A stretch of DNA of 64,000 nt, from assembly GCA_015179125.1 (NCBI GenBank), contig WHVA01000033.1, positions 186,001 through 250,000 on the forward strand. Direction: 5' to 3'. Below the pieces are notes generated by a model. It was not told the DNA's origin, did not search any database, and saw nothing but the letters and a program-made list of their open reading frames with translations. The position numbers and the translations under genes were made by a program. Shown in pieces: positions 11,051 to 20,957 of the stretch (position 1 is its first letter; each line of letters opens with the position of its first letter). This stretch comes from Gautieria morchelliformis (taxonomy: Eukaryota; Basidiomycota; Agaricomycetes; Gomphales; Gomphaceae).

Positions 11051-11366
11051 CCTCGCGTGGCGGAGGCCACCTATCGTTCCCTGCGAGGTTACGCTACTTG
11101 GACTGAGTCCCGTTCGCCCGAGCAGCTAGATGGGAACGCGCGAGATCCATAGACTCTTTAGCCCAACCATCCGCAATGTCTTTGTATAATGTGTGGAGCG
11201 TGTCGAAGAACTCAGTCACAAGGTCTCCCACCCGCGTCAAGCGAGCTTGAGGCATGTTGGCCAGCTTCTCTACCGTAGTACGAAACGTGGCCTCAAATTT
11301 CAGTCGAAGATAGCGCGGGTTTTGTTGGTAGATGTCCGACAGCCTCTTTGCCACTTCTGTGGTCAG

Positions 11367-12443
11367 TAAGGTTTGCCGGAGGGGCACGGTCAAAATCAAC
11401 TCGGTCGGTCTTTTATGGGCCTGTCCACTGCTGCGGACCAGTTACTTGGTGACTAATACTGGTAGCAATAAGTACTATTTCGCTACTACAGACCTTTAAG
11501 TCCTGACAAAACCTAATTTGTCGAGGCCTTGACAACGATTCCCTCACTTCATCGTTCTAGCTGGTGGGTACAACGTCTCAAAGATGTCTCTCGATCAAGG
11601 TTATATACATAATATACTCTCGAGGGGAGTATTCTCGAGCTTACAGCAGTCTATGTTATGTTATAAGTGGCACAATGACGACAGCAAACAAATACGTACT
11701 GCAAATCTCCCGTGTTCGAGTGCATCATCTGCGATCTTTGTCAGGTGACGACACCGAGCACAAAGTCCGGCCGCGGTCTTTCGACTGAATATCTCGCCAC
11801 AGCCCTCGCCGGGGACATCAGTGGCACAACGGGAATTGTCTGGAGCACTTGCGGACATGGTTAGAGGAATGATGGATGTGGGGAAAGAGATATTTGTGCT
11901 ATAATTGTAGTGTTAGAATGTGGAGCGGAACATTGAAACTCAGTTTGGCTCACAAGACAATAACCACGGAAAATTGTGGCGGAGACAGACCGCCGTTCGT
12001 CGTGCCGGTGCGAGTGTGCTCCACCAGTGACGGGCAGGATCGGCGTACGCGCTAAGAGCTGAGACAGCGTGTGTGGTCGCGTGTAGGGACCTGTACACGT
12101 AGAAAATTAGTTCCAATCCTATAAATTCACATTATTAAAAGTTTTTTTTTTTTTTTTTTTTGGAAGTAACAGCGATAGTGGAGATTTGTATAACTCACCT
12201 CCTGGCAGGCAGAGATGAGAAAGCCATAGCGTCATCTTTAAAAGACAATTCCTTCCTGAGTGACGAAGTCGTAGGCTTATCGAGAACCAACAACGGCGAG
12301 CGGCTTCAATATCAATAATAACCTGTTCGAACGGACAGTATATGACATGGGTGATGACTGAAAATGGACTCAGTGTTAGCCGGTGTGGACAAAGCCGAGC
12401 GCCAACCCAGTTGATTTTGACCGTGCCCCTCCGGCAAGCCACA
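11367..12443. mobile_element. TIR DNA transposon, non-autonomous, about 1.08 kb
   Basis: The ends form imperfect inverted repeats of about 35-40 bp. Both contain the run GCCGGAGGGGCACGGTCAAA followed by ATCAACT. The outermost 6 bases differ at a few positions. The direct repeat GGTCAG flanks it (11361-11366 and 12444-12449), and the uninterrupted copies at 47 and 56 kb have a single GGTCAG/GGTCAC-like site there. No transposase is visible. The superfamily is uncertain: a 6-bp direct repeat is unusual, and mutation of a longer (8-9 bp) duplication cannot be excluded. Confidence 0.75.
11661..11858 (-). CDS. Short Cys-rich reading frame inside the TIR element
   Basis: The frame begins M-S-A-S-A-P-D and has C-x5-P-G-E-G-C-G-E-I-F with C-A-R-C-x-x-L, a zinc-ribbon-like spacing seen at the N-terminus of several mushroom hypothetical proteins. 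A likely intron begins after about 50 codons (GTACGT on the minus strand near 11696). It may be a captured host exon, or cargo of the element. No function can be assigned. Confidence 0.3.
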   Translation of the reverse strand: MSASAPDNSRCATDVPGEGCGEIFSRKTAAGLCARCRHLTKIADDALEHGRFAVRICLLSSLCHL

Positions 12444-12649
12444 GGTCAGGCCAATATCGACGAGCTGGGAATCCAACGATCCTTGAGAATAAAAGTGGAA
12501 GTGGGAAATGTCGATTGGTATGGTGGTCGATGAAGTGGGATGGTTTGAGGAGGACATCGCCTCGAGTATTTTGGTTGCGGCGGCAGCCATCTCCCGAAGA
12601 ATTTGTGTGGTTGACTTGAAAGACCCTGACATGGCGAAGTGTCGACATG

Positions 12650-13754
12650 CATATAAGTAATAAGCATATAATATGAGGGTCCATAGAGTGGATTCGGTTC
12701 CAGATACGTAAGTTCATATACTGTCTACATAGGTCTGGCTGTAGCAAAGCTTCGGTAGGAGATGAGGCCTTGAGGTCTCTCGTTTTTCAGCACAAGGTGG
12801 TGAGTTACCTTCAGTATAAACACTCGGATCAAGTACAGTAGTACTACCCTTTCCACTGTGTTTAGCCTGGTTAGGGTTAGGGGGCATCGACGAAATTAGT
12901 AGAGGGTTGCGCCTGATCCAGACCGCAGCGTGCCACATGGTTGACATAGATTATTTTGGTGGACTTCAACTTGAAAGGGATACGGGGAAGCCACCGGTTA
13001 CTGTAATTATTTTGCCTTGCATCACAATTGGCTAGTCTGATCAAAGCTTATAATAGATGCTATTTACGCTGATCGAGAGCACATGTCGGAGCCTCGGAGG
13101 AATCACGAGTCCAGACTCAAATGCTATGCTATAGGCTTTCTCTTCGGGAGCCATTGATATATATTGCATGCAGCATGAAGGCAGTTGTAGACTTACTGTA
13201 ATAATAATACTATCACGGTGACGCACTAGATAATTTGTGCTAGGAGTAGATGCAACTTGTACAGGCAGTCCAGTAGTACCAACTTAAATGATTAATTGAC
13301 ACATTATATATGTACTACAACTACTAGTAGTCCCAATATGTAGTATAATGCAATTCATAGGCCTTTATATCTGGATATACTGTATCGCGGCAATACACAC
13401 ACTTATATATATTCGTAGAAGAATATAGACTGTACTTATGTATTTGGATAGCTTGCTATGTATGGGTTTAGTCCCCTAATCTCTTTTCCTGATTGGTGAA
13501 TGACGAGTCCAGATGCAAACACTATGCCATAGACTTTCGCTTCGGGAGCTATTGATATTGCAGTGTGAAGGCAGTTGTAGACTTCAAAGTATATATGTTA
13601 TTAGAGGGAAGAAGGACATTTATCAGTCAGGACACTTCTGTTTTCTTTTATCACAAATGATTTCTAATGCATTCCATCACATCTCTCATTATTTCGAGTC
13701 GAGTCGAGTCGAACCGAGGCGCATATATGCGTACCATCGAGTCGAGGTGCATAT
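12650..13754. repeat. AT-rich stretch with a 95-bp direct repeat
   Basis: Segments at about 13085-13195 and 13500-13590 are similar (both contain GAGTCCAGA, then TTCGGGAGC and GAAGGCAGTTGTAGACTT). Near 13695-13760 there is a short run of GAGTC units and two GCATATATGC palindromes. No gene is recognised. Two TTAGGG-like units at 12873-12886 are not a telomere. Confidence 0.45.
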
Positions 13755-14124
13755 ATGCATATCACGGAGCCGGGGACTATTTCACCGGACATGAGTCAAG
13801 TCATTAACCCCTCCTACATTATTGAGTTGAGCCATCATTCCACAGGTCTGACATCATTTATTCCCTCATACACCCACATTTATCACCATCAAGTCAAACA
13901 TTAGCCTGCCTATCTCCTAGTACCATCATATTCCCCTCAATATTCACTCCTATTTCCCATTGCTTAAATACTTGGACCTTACACATGAATAAAATACGAT
14001 TTTATCACCTTTTCCCCTGCTAGCTGCAAGGTATAAGCTGCACTGGATTATTCTTGTTACAGGCTCAAATTTGTATTCCATTATCATCATTCAAAGGCTA
14101 CTTGACCTCACCACTGTTCCCACA
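13755..14124 (+). mobile_element. Probable LTR remnant, same family as 43.86-44.96 kb
   Basis: The part from about 13910 to 14124 resembles 44695-44962, including TTAAATACTTGGACCTTACAC and GCTGCACTGGATTATT. It ends in CACA followed by ATATA, and ATATA also lies before TG at 13755, so a 5-bp duplication is possible. The left boundary is uncertain. Confidence 0.3.
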
Positions 14125-14261
14125 ATATAAAGGCTACTCAACCTTAGTTCCATTCCATACTTTGAGCTCAAGCTAAGGCCCGCTCATTTCTACGGTTCAC
14201 TTTTCCCCCTTGGTTGTCCCCATTTCTTCCATTGCTGCTTCCGCTTTGCCTTTCAACAAGC

Positions 14262-15508
14262 TGTCATGACATGTTTATTCCTCATAACTCAGGTGCTCTG
14301 TCATGACATTTCTCACCCCATTTCCGTGTTCGTTCCGATCGCCATTGTCATGTTCGGCAACCGATGTTCGCTGATTCGACCCCGTTACCATCGCCCCGCC
14401 GTTGAACGCACGACCGACGGTTTTGGACTGACTTGACAAGTCATCACTGGGTCTACCACCTCCTCTGCTCGACCCTCTCCCGATGGTCTTCTGACAATCG
14501 GATTGTCACGACCTATGTATTTCCTGCACCTTGTTTCCCCCATTCCCTCGTTTGCTACTCCTCCCCCGTGTTCGCTCGGCTTCGCCCCTCCCTTTGGCCA
14601 TGCAACATCTACGTTCTCTCCGTTCACCCTTCACCGCATTTAGCCAACAAGGCACGCCATCAAAAAACGATCGATACCATTTACCCGGCATAATGATTCA
14701 TCACTAACCCCATCATCTTCTTAAATCCAACCCCTTTGGGTTTTCGTATGGCCAAAGTATGTTCGCGGAGCGTTCCTTCCGTAGGTTGTGTGGGATCGAC
14801 CCAGTGGACGAAGAGTCCGTGCAGGGTGACATATATGCGGGCCCCAAGACATGGTTTCGTACATAAGTACCTTCGCCACCTTTACTCTCTGTCATTTCAT
14901 GTTCGCACCCCTCCCTCACTCTATTGTATGTTTATTCCATCTCCTTAGTATCATGACTGCGCACCCCAATCCAACCCTGACTCGTGACGGCCTCTTTCCT
15001 ATTCGCCGATACCATACGAGCATTAGATATAAGTAGTTTACATTCACATGTATATTCCCCAGTTCAATTATCATACGTCATCCATCTTGTGCAAACTTGA
15101 CCTCGCTGTGATCATTGTCTTGAGCCTCTCCTTGAAGATTTCTATCTTTGACCAGCCAAGGACTTAGGCATCACTGGTGAGTTCTCATACTTCATCTTCG
15201 TTACCTTAGCCTTCAAACTACTTTCTGTGCTGTTGGCAAAGGGCTCCGAAGGAGCACCTTCGCCAGCGAAGGGACCGTCGAAACTTAGGCAGCCCTTCCG
15301 CGATATCTTGCACGTTACGTCGTCAAGTGCTGCGAGCTATTTCGCTATGACTGTAGATAGGGCGAGCCCCGTTTGGGCAACCCCTTTGTTTTGTGAACAT
15401 TCATTGGTTCACTTATTCGCCGAACGGCATACTTATTCGCACAAGTTATTCGGGCATTCGTTGTGTTCACTAATACACGATATTAACGCCTAAAAACCAA
15501 TCTTGACA
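14262..15508 (+). mobile_element. Solo LTR, family L1 (about 1.25 kb), TSD CAAGC
   Basis: The ends are TGTCATGAC...CTTGACA. The 5-bp duplication CAAGC is exact on both sides (14257-14261 and 15509-15513). Related copies lie at 19.40, 33.39 and 37.62 kb and a partial copy at 43.88 kb. No internal region is attached, so it is a solo LTR left by recombination. Exact TSDs suggest moderate to young age. Confidence 0.85.
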
Positions 15509-15914
15509 CAAGCGTCCGATCGCGCAAGTTGAATCCGACATCGCCACAATGGTTGTGAGAGCTATCATGCACTCTCCTCGTCCTCTTCCTCGATTTTCAT
15601 TCCAAATTCCCGCCTTCCGTTGTCGATGTAGACCACTCTGGATTCCGCGATCAACTCTTTCCCCGATTCTGGAGGATCGTTGACCAAAGCTTTGGTTAGT
15701 AGCTCTGTCTCACACCGCCTTCCTTGCCTGATTATTCTGTGTTCACTGCAGGCTATCCACATGGACCCTGATCTCATCTCTGCTATGACTCAGGTTGGTG
15801 AAGTGCCTGCAAATGCATTTAGAAGTCACCTAAGTGGCCGTGCTTGCACCGCATGAATAGAGCATCGCCGACGTTAATGTTAGGCTAGGCTTCCTGCGAA
15901 TGTGCTTCAACATA

Positions 15915-16357
15915 ATTGCCTTACTCTTCAAGAATACGGCGGATGCACTTATCGACCCCGATGTCCCCACCATTCTTGAGAGTTTTAATGACATCTTAAT
16001 TACCTTCAATGACATCCAGTCCACGATCATCAATGCCCTCAATGCCATCGTTGACCAAAAGCCCACGTTTCAAGGCTTGATTGGAGAGGTGGCTCTTGTC
16101 AAGCAGACCATCGAGGGTGCGCTGCAATGCAGTTAAAGCATTATGAGACTACAACTTGTGATAGGCTTTCAAGAGTGCCGTCTTCGCTGCTGCTGTGTGT
16201 ACTAGTTCTGATCAGTATAATTTGCTGACCCGGTCGACATTGCCATATCAGAAGGACCTACAGGCCGCCGCCACTGCCATATAGACAGCTATCGACACAG
16301 CGTTATCGAACGCCGTTGCATATGCTAATGCATAAACTGGTTCGGTTGCTTCCTAGG
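15915..16357 (+). pseudogene. Relic resembling a hydrophobic surface-binding protein A (HsbA) gene
   Basis: Exon-like pieces match the middle and end of HsbA-type secreted fungal proteins. These are a stretch with I-I-N-A-L-N-A-I-V-D-Q-K-P-T-F and L-V-K-Q-T-I-E-G-A-L (about 16030-16130), then after a gap A-I-D-T-A-L-S-N-A-V-A-Y at about 16290-16357. HsbA proteins bind hydrophobic surfaces and recruit cutinase-like enzymes. The pieces are in different frames, with at least one in-frame stop near the end, and no signal peptide was found in 15.5-15.9 kb. The family call rests on pattern recall only. Confidence 0.4.
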
Positions 16358-16359
16358 CG

Positions 16360-17544
16360 TCACATCGTTCGGGGGGACGTTCAAATCAAGAAGATGCATA
16401 GTTTTTTTTCAGGGGGTGGATTATTCTTTCCAGTGAATTCTTGGACGCTGTACCTACAAAACAAAACAAAACACCTTGGGAGAGCATCCAGAAACATAAA
16501 CAGAAACACACCACACACTGGGTTGTCGTCGGCTACTTCTTGCTTGCACGGACTCTGCAGACATAACTTTATGATGCTAAAGTACTGGTTTCAATAAAAT
16601 GACATACTTAAGCTCATCTTAAGCACCCCGAGGGTTTCATCCATGCTGTCCCCATGTGATCCGCCATGGGTCACTCTGGGCGGTATCATCACTAAAACCG
16701 TGGAGGTATGACCTTCACTGACCATGGTGCTAACAGATAATGACCATCAGTAACAGGGCTAAAAGAGGTGCAATGTGCGCCAATCATCAGGTACCAACCA
16801 GAGGTGGAATGTCATTGTGACACAAGTGCTGCCATCATGGAACAATCATTCCCATGACATGCCCGCACCACACAAAGCTGGCTGCTTCATACCAGACTGG
16901 TTGCACATTATAATATAAGGTATGGCATGCATGCTATGTTCCAAATATGCATTCATATAATTGTATAAAATCCACAATTATACACTCCACATTGTACTTA
17001 TCGACATCGGAGTCCTTATAGACCCTCTCCTCGACATCATTTATGCATACTCCTCCAGCCATCCCCTCCAGTCACTACCCTCGCCATTTCCCCCTCCTGC
17101 ATGGCCCCACTTCCACATTCTCGACACCCTGCCAATGCTCTAACTCTCGCCCATCCTCTGCATCCTTCCTGCACCCATACACCTCCATGCCCTGGCCCCA
17201 CTCACCGTCATCTCCTCCCGCGACCCCAAGTCTGCCATGGAGGAGTGCCGCATCTACCTTGTATCCCTCTCCTTCTCCCTCCGCCTCCCCGGTGCCCTCC
17301 ACAAGACCTGCTTTGTCACCGCCGATAGGTCAGTACAGTAGTACCCATACTGCAGAACACGCAACTTTAAGAACTCACATGTCTACACCGGCAACAGCTA
17401 CTGTGTACCTAGTCAGGTCACTACTATCTAGGATGAATTGCAATCAAGTGGAGCCTTAGATCTGCCATGAGTGACGGCAGTCAGGCTTCCACAAGAGCAA
17501 GTCGTCAATCTACGCCATTCTAAGTCTGGAACTTGTCAAGTTCT
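16360..17544. other. Stretch without a recognised gene
   Basis: A coding-like plus-strand patch at about 17185-17330 contains V-I-S-S-R-D-P-K-S-A-M-E-E-C-R and L-R-L-P-G-A-L-H-K-T-C-F-V and may be a gene fragment, but I cannot name it. 17.04-17.30 kb is C-rich and reads as low-complexity Pro/Ser. The rest shows no gene, LTR or repeat. Confidence 0.3.
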
Positions 17545-18033
17545 TGTTGGGTGCATTTATGCTCCTGCACCAAAATCAAGCATAATATGTTCAATTTATT
17601 GTGTGGTGTTTCCAATTGTTTCTCACATTGTTCTTGTACCATGCATCCATTTCTCTGCTTATTTTCGAAATTTTCCAGTCACTCCCTATCTCTCCATTCC
17701 ACTTTGTTATTTCTATTTTCACAGGCGGCTGCACCCAACGGAGTTTGAAATGACTTCGACGTGCGAGCTCTTGGGTGCTAAAGGGCCGGGTGCACGTATA
17801 TGCCTTCTGAGACAGGATTGTACTCCTCTCTCAGTGACAATAAATTCACTGAGAGAGGCGAGTAATATCTTTCATATTTACATAACAAGTTGACTGAAAA
17901 GCATGTAGTGTATTTGATTCTAGGTACTGTATTAATATATCAGTGACAATAAATTCACTGAGAGAGTGTATTTGATTCTAGCTTTCTAAGAACTCTACCG
18001 AACCTTCCCTGCCATAACACCTAGTTGCTAACA
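17545..18033 (+). mobile_element. Solo LTR, Copia-type family C1, TSD GTTCT
   Basis: The ends are TGTTGGGTGCA...CTAACA, 489 bp. The duplication GTTCT is exact (17540-17544 and 18034-18038). It is a diverged relative of the LTRs of the Copia element at 38.43-41.35 kb. It contains the X-spacer-Y-XY arrangement: X at 17832-17857, spacer 17858-17908 (begins GCGAGT, ends ATGTAG), Y at 17909-17923, and X and Y directly joined at 17941-17981. Confidence 0.85.
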
Positions 18034-19399
18034 GTTCTGACAAGCTCAGACAAAGAGATGCGAAATGTGACGCATGTCGGAAAAAGGTCAAAAAGGAGAA
18101 ACAGAGCTAGAACAAGCACAAAGACGACAAGAAGCAGGTAGTTGGATATCAACAAAGGAGGCTGTGGTGGTGCCAAGTGTTGTTTGTTTGGTTCCATACA
18201 TACTTCAGAGGGTCACATGCATCCCTTCGAGGTTTCGAACATCGGAGTTTGAAATGACATCCCGGAAAATATACGCAGACGCATAAATAATACATGCAAT
18301 CATATCTTGGCGGATGAAGCAGAGTTGGAAGACAATGAAACCATCGTGATGATTACTATAAGTCAGTCTTATTAGTAGTACAAGCAAGGATAGGATAAAC
18401 ATACCATTGTGTAGCCAGGCTGCCAGCCATGTGGATGCCGCCGACATATTACCACGGGCAGGACATTGGACGCCAGCATGCTCTACCATGGCTATGCGGC
18501 AGCCATGCCTGCTCTGTGATGGCCAGCTCATGGTACCAGATGCCGGAGATGCCCGTCCGGTGACATGACGGGCCGGGATGGACGCACGTGCCATATGTGA
18601 CCTGGTGACGTCATCACAGCGCACTTTTAGTGATGTCACTGTCAGCTGGATCTACGGTATGGTCAAATATGCATGGTGAGTCAGGTGAAGTGCCCAGCGG
18701 AAATCAACAAATGGCCGCCCTTCGAAGAGGGTTATAGTTGTCCTTTTGTTTATCGCTGGTATATTCTCGTCAAAGAGGCCTGAGCTGTCACTGGAAGCAT
18801 GTGGGAAGTGACCTGTCGAGCGCTGGCACTTAGCTCGGTCCATATTAGGGTGTTTCACGTTTGCATTTTAATGGCATTTTCGTCCAGGTTTTCGTCGGCG
18901 GTTTCGAGGCGTTTTGAAAAAAATGCCAGAAAAACGGGAATGGGAAGCCACTGGAGCCCCTTTCACGGCTTTTTTCGCCGTTTTTTTTTCACGGCATTTT
19001 TCAGGCATTAGAATGATACATGTGATTAAAAAAAGGTTTTACCAGCCTCTTATGTACTATCCGCCACTGTCCGTCTGGATGCCTAAAGCCAAGCCAACTG
19101 CCAGCTGCTACAAATCCTCCTAGTAAATCCCAACGCGTTATTCGACCCAGTTTCAAGGTCCGTAAAACCTCCGAGGATATTGGCAGTGACGAATCCACCT
19201 AACAACTCGAGGCAGAAGATAGTGATGATGGGGAGGCAGTGGAGGCTAAGAAAAAGAGGCACTCGACATCAAATGGGACTCTAATCACACATGGACTCAC
19301 TCCCTGATCCAGCTCCTCATTGACCCTCGTCGTGTCTGTCGGCGTCCTCGGTGGTGCCGAAGGCTTTCCACTGGTAGGGGATGGTAGGTCGGAGGTGTC
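18034..19399. other. Stretch without a recognised gene
   Basis: A short basic patch at 18060-18120 (K-C-D-A-C-R-K-K-V-K) looks like part of a zinc-cluster-type or similar basic protein but is isolated. The segment 18850-19020 is rich in T runs and CGTTTT-type motifs. A minus-strand Ser/Thr/Pro-rich frame at 19199-19405 runs into the LTR at 19400. No gene is called. Confidence 0.3.
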
Positions 19400-20431
19400 T
19401 GTCAAGATTGGTTTTTAGGCGTTAATATTGTGTAATAGTGAACACAGCGAATGCCCGAAATAACTTGTGTGAATAAGTATGCCGTTCGGCGAATTAGTGA
19501 ACCGATGAATGTTCACAAAACAAAGGGGTTGCCCGAATGGGGCTCGCCCTGTCTACAGTCGTAGCGAAACGGCTCGCAGCACTTGACGACGTAACGTGCA
19601 AGATACCGCGGAAGGGCTACCTAAGTTTCGACAGTCCCTTCGCTGGCGAAGGTGCTCCTTCGGAGCCCTTCGCCAACAGCACAGAAAGTAGTTCGAAGGC
19701 TAAGGTAATGAAGACGAAGTATGAGAACTCACCAGTGATGCCTAAGTCCTTGGCTGGTCGAAGATAGAAATCTTCAAGGAGAGGCTCGAGACAATGATCA
19801 CAGGGAGGTCAAGTTTGCACAAGGTGGACGACATATGATAATTGAACTGGGGAATATACATGTGAATGTAAACTACTTATATCGAATGCTCATAAGGTAT
19901 CAGCGAATAGGAAAGAGGCCGTCACAAGTCAGGGTTGGATAGGGGTGCGCAGTCATGATACTAAGGAGATGGAATAAACATACAATAGAGTGAGGAAAGA
20001 ATGCGAACATGAAACGACGGAGAGTAAAAGGGGGCGAAGGCACTTATGGACAAAACCATGTCTTGGGACCCGCATACATGCTACCCTGCATGGACTCTTC
20101 GTTTACTGGGTTGATCCCGCACGACCTATGGAAGGAACGCCCTGCGAACACACTTTGGCCATACGAACACCCAATGGGGTTGGATTAAGAAGATGATGGG
20201 GCTAATGATGAACCATCATGCTGGGTGATTGGTATCGATCATATTTGATGGCGTGCCTGCTGGCGAAATGCGCGAGTAGCGAATAGCGGTTCGGAGGATG
20301 GAGGAACAGCGAGTAGGGTAGACGTAGAGGAGGAGTGGTCGGTAGGTGCAGCGAACTCTGACGAAGATGCTAGGGAGTGACGAGGGGGAACATGGAGGTA
20401 GCGCGGTAGGAGAAATAAACCGGTCATGACA
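19400..20431 (-). mobile_element. Solo LTR, family L1, TSD GTGTC
   Basis: In plus orientation it begins TGTCAAGATTGG and ends GGTCATGACA. The duplication GTGTC is exact (19395-19399 and 20432-20436). It is about 240 bp shorter than the other L1 LTRs, so it has an internal deletion. Confidence 0.85.
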
Positions 20432-20554
20432 GTGTCCTCGTCGGAGATGTCCTCGTTGGTAGGTTAGCATGTTCTGCACGAACATTCTTTAGTGGGAGGG
20501 CTCAGACTGATTCAACTTCGAACTCGGGCTAGGCTCACGTACTAGCATGTCATT

Positions 20555-20957
20555 ATGCAGTGCACATTTGACTACTCGAAGGGCTTCGACCACATCGCCC
20601 CGCAGGCGGTTACGGCATTTTATGATGGTGATTTTCTTCAAAAGACGTCCAGGAGACAAGATCTCAAAATGGTTTCACGTTTCATGCTGACAAAGCGATC
20701 TCTCTCGAATGTGAACTCAAACAAGTTCGCATTCGAGAAAAATAGCTTCCCAAGCCGCGAAGACAAAAAGCACCTCGCATACATCTCCGGGATGTCTTTT
20801 CACAAAGTCAGCGTTTGGGTGAGTCTCTCCACAATAATCTCCCTTACTCGCTATAATCCTTGCGAACAGTTCCAAAACCGCCGCTGCCAACAAGCTTCCC
20901 ACGCCAAATCAAACCGTGCCAATGAAGGAACGTCTCGGCGACTCTGCGTGGGAGGTG
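20555..20957 (+). pseudogene. HD2-type homeodomain mating gene fragment, cut by a Ty3-like element
   Basis: The frame leads into a homeodomain whose middle reads F-E-K-N-S-F-P-S-R-E-D-K, then L-A-Y-I-S-G-M-S, then V-x-V-W. A 51-nt intron (20819-20869, GTGAGT...CAG) separates the W from F-Q-N-R-R-C, the recognition-helix core. Intron position and length are identical to the 53.65 kb copy. HD2 proteins pair with HD1 partners to form the transcription factor of the A/b mating system. About 45 nt after the intron the frame shifts (M-K-E-R-L-x-D-S-A, conserved with the other copy, is in a different frame). The gene ends at 20958 where an LTR begins. The N-terminal specificity region is missing. 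Confidence 0.7.

Larger units (their letters stand above)
11094..12632 (-). pseudogene. HD N-terminal-like gene split by a TIR transposon
   Basis: The 5' half starts with M-S-G-S-F-K-S-T at 12632 and runs to Q-L-V-D-I-G-L-T at about 12450. The 3' half resumes at about 11366 with T-E-V-A-K-R-L-S-D-I-Y and ends with the usual stop at 11094. The 1.08-kb element at 11367-12443 separates them and has duplicated GGTCAG. Apart from the insertion the reading frame looks well kept, and the protein would match the 56 kb copy closely. The promoter region (12633-12720) matches the 2.83 kb copy. Confidence 0.6.

Noticed and set aside
12137-12160. Poly(T) tract read as the tail of a LINE or processed copy
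   Set aside because: Lies inside the TIR element, with no reverse transcriptase, no target duplication and no adjacent processed gene.
12870-12890. TTAGGG-like telomere repeat
   Set aside because: Only about two units, inside mixed sequence, with no array.
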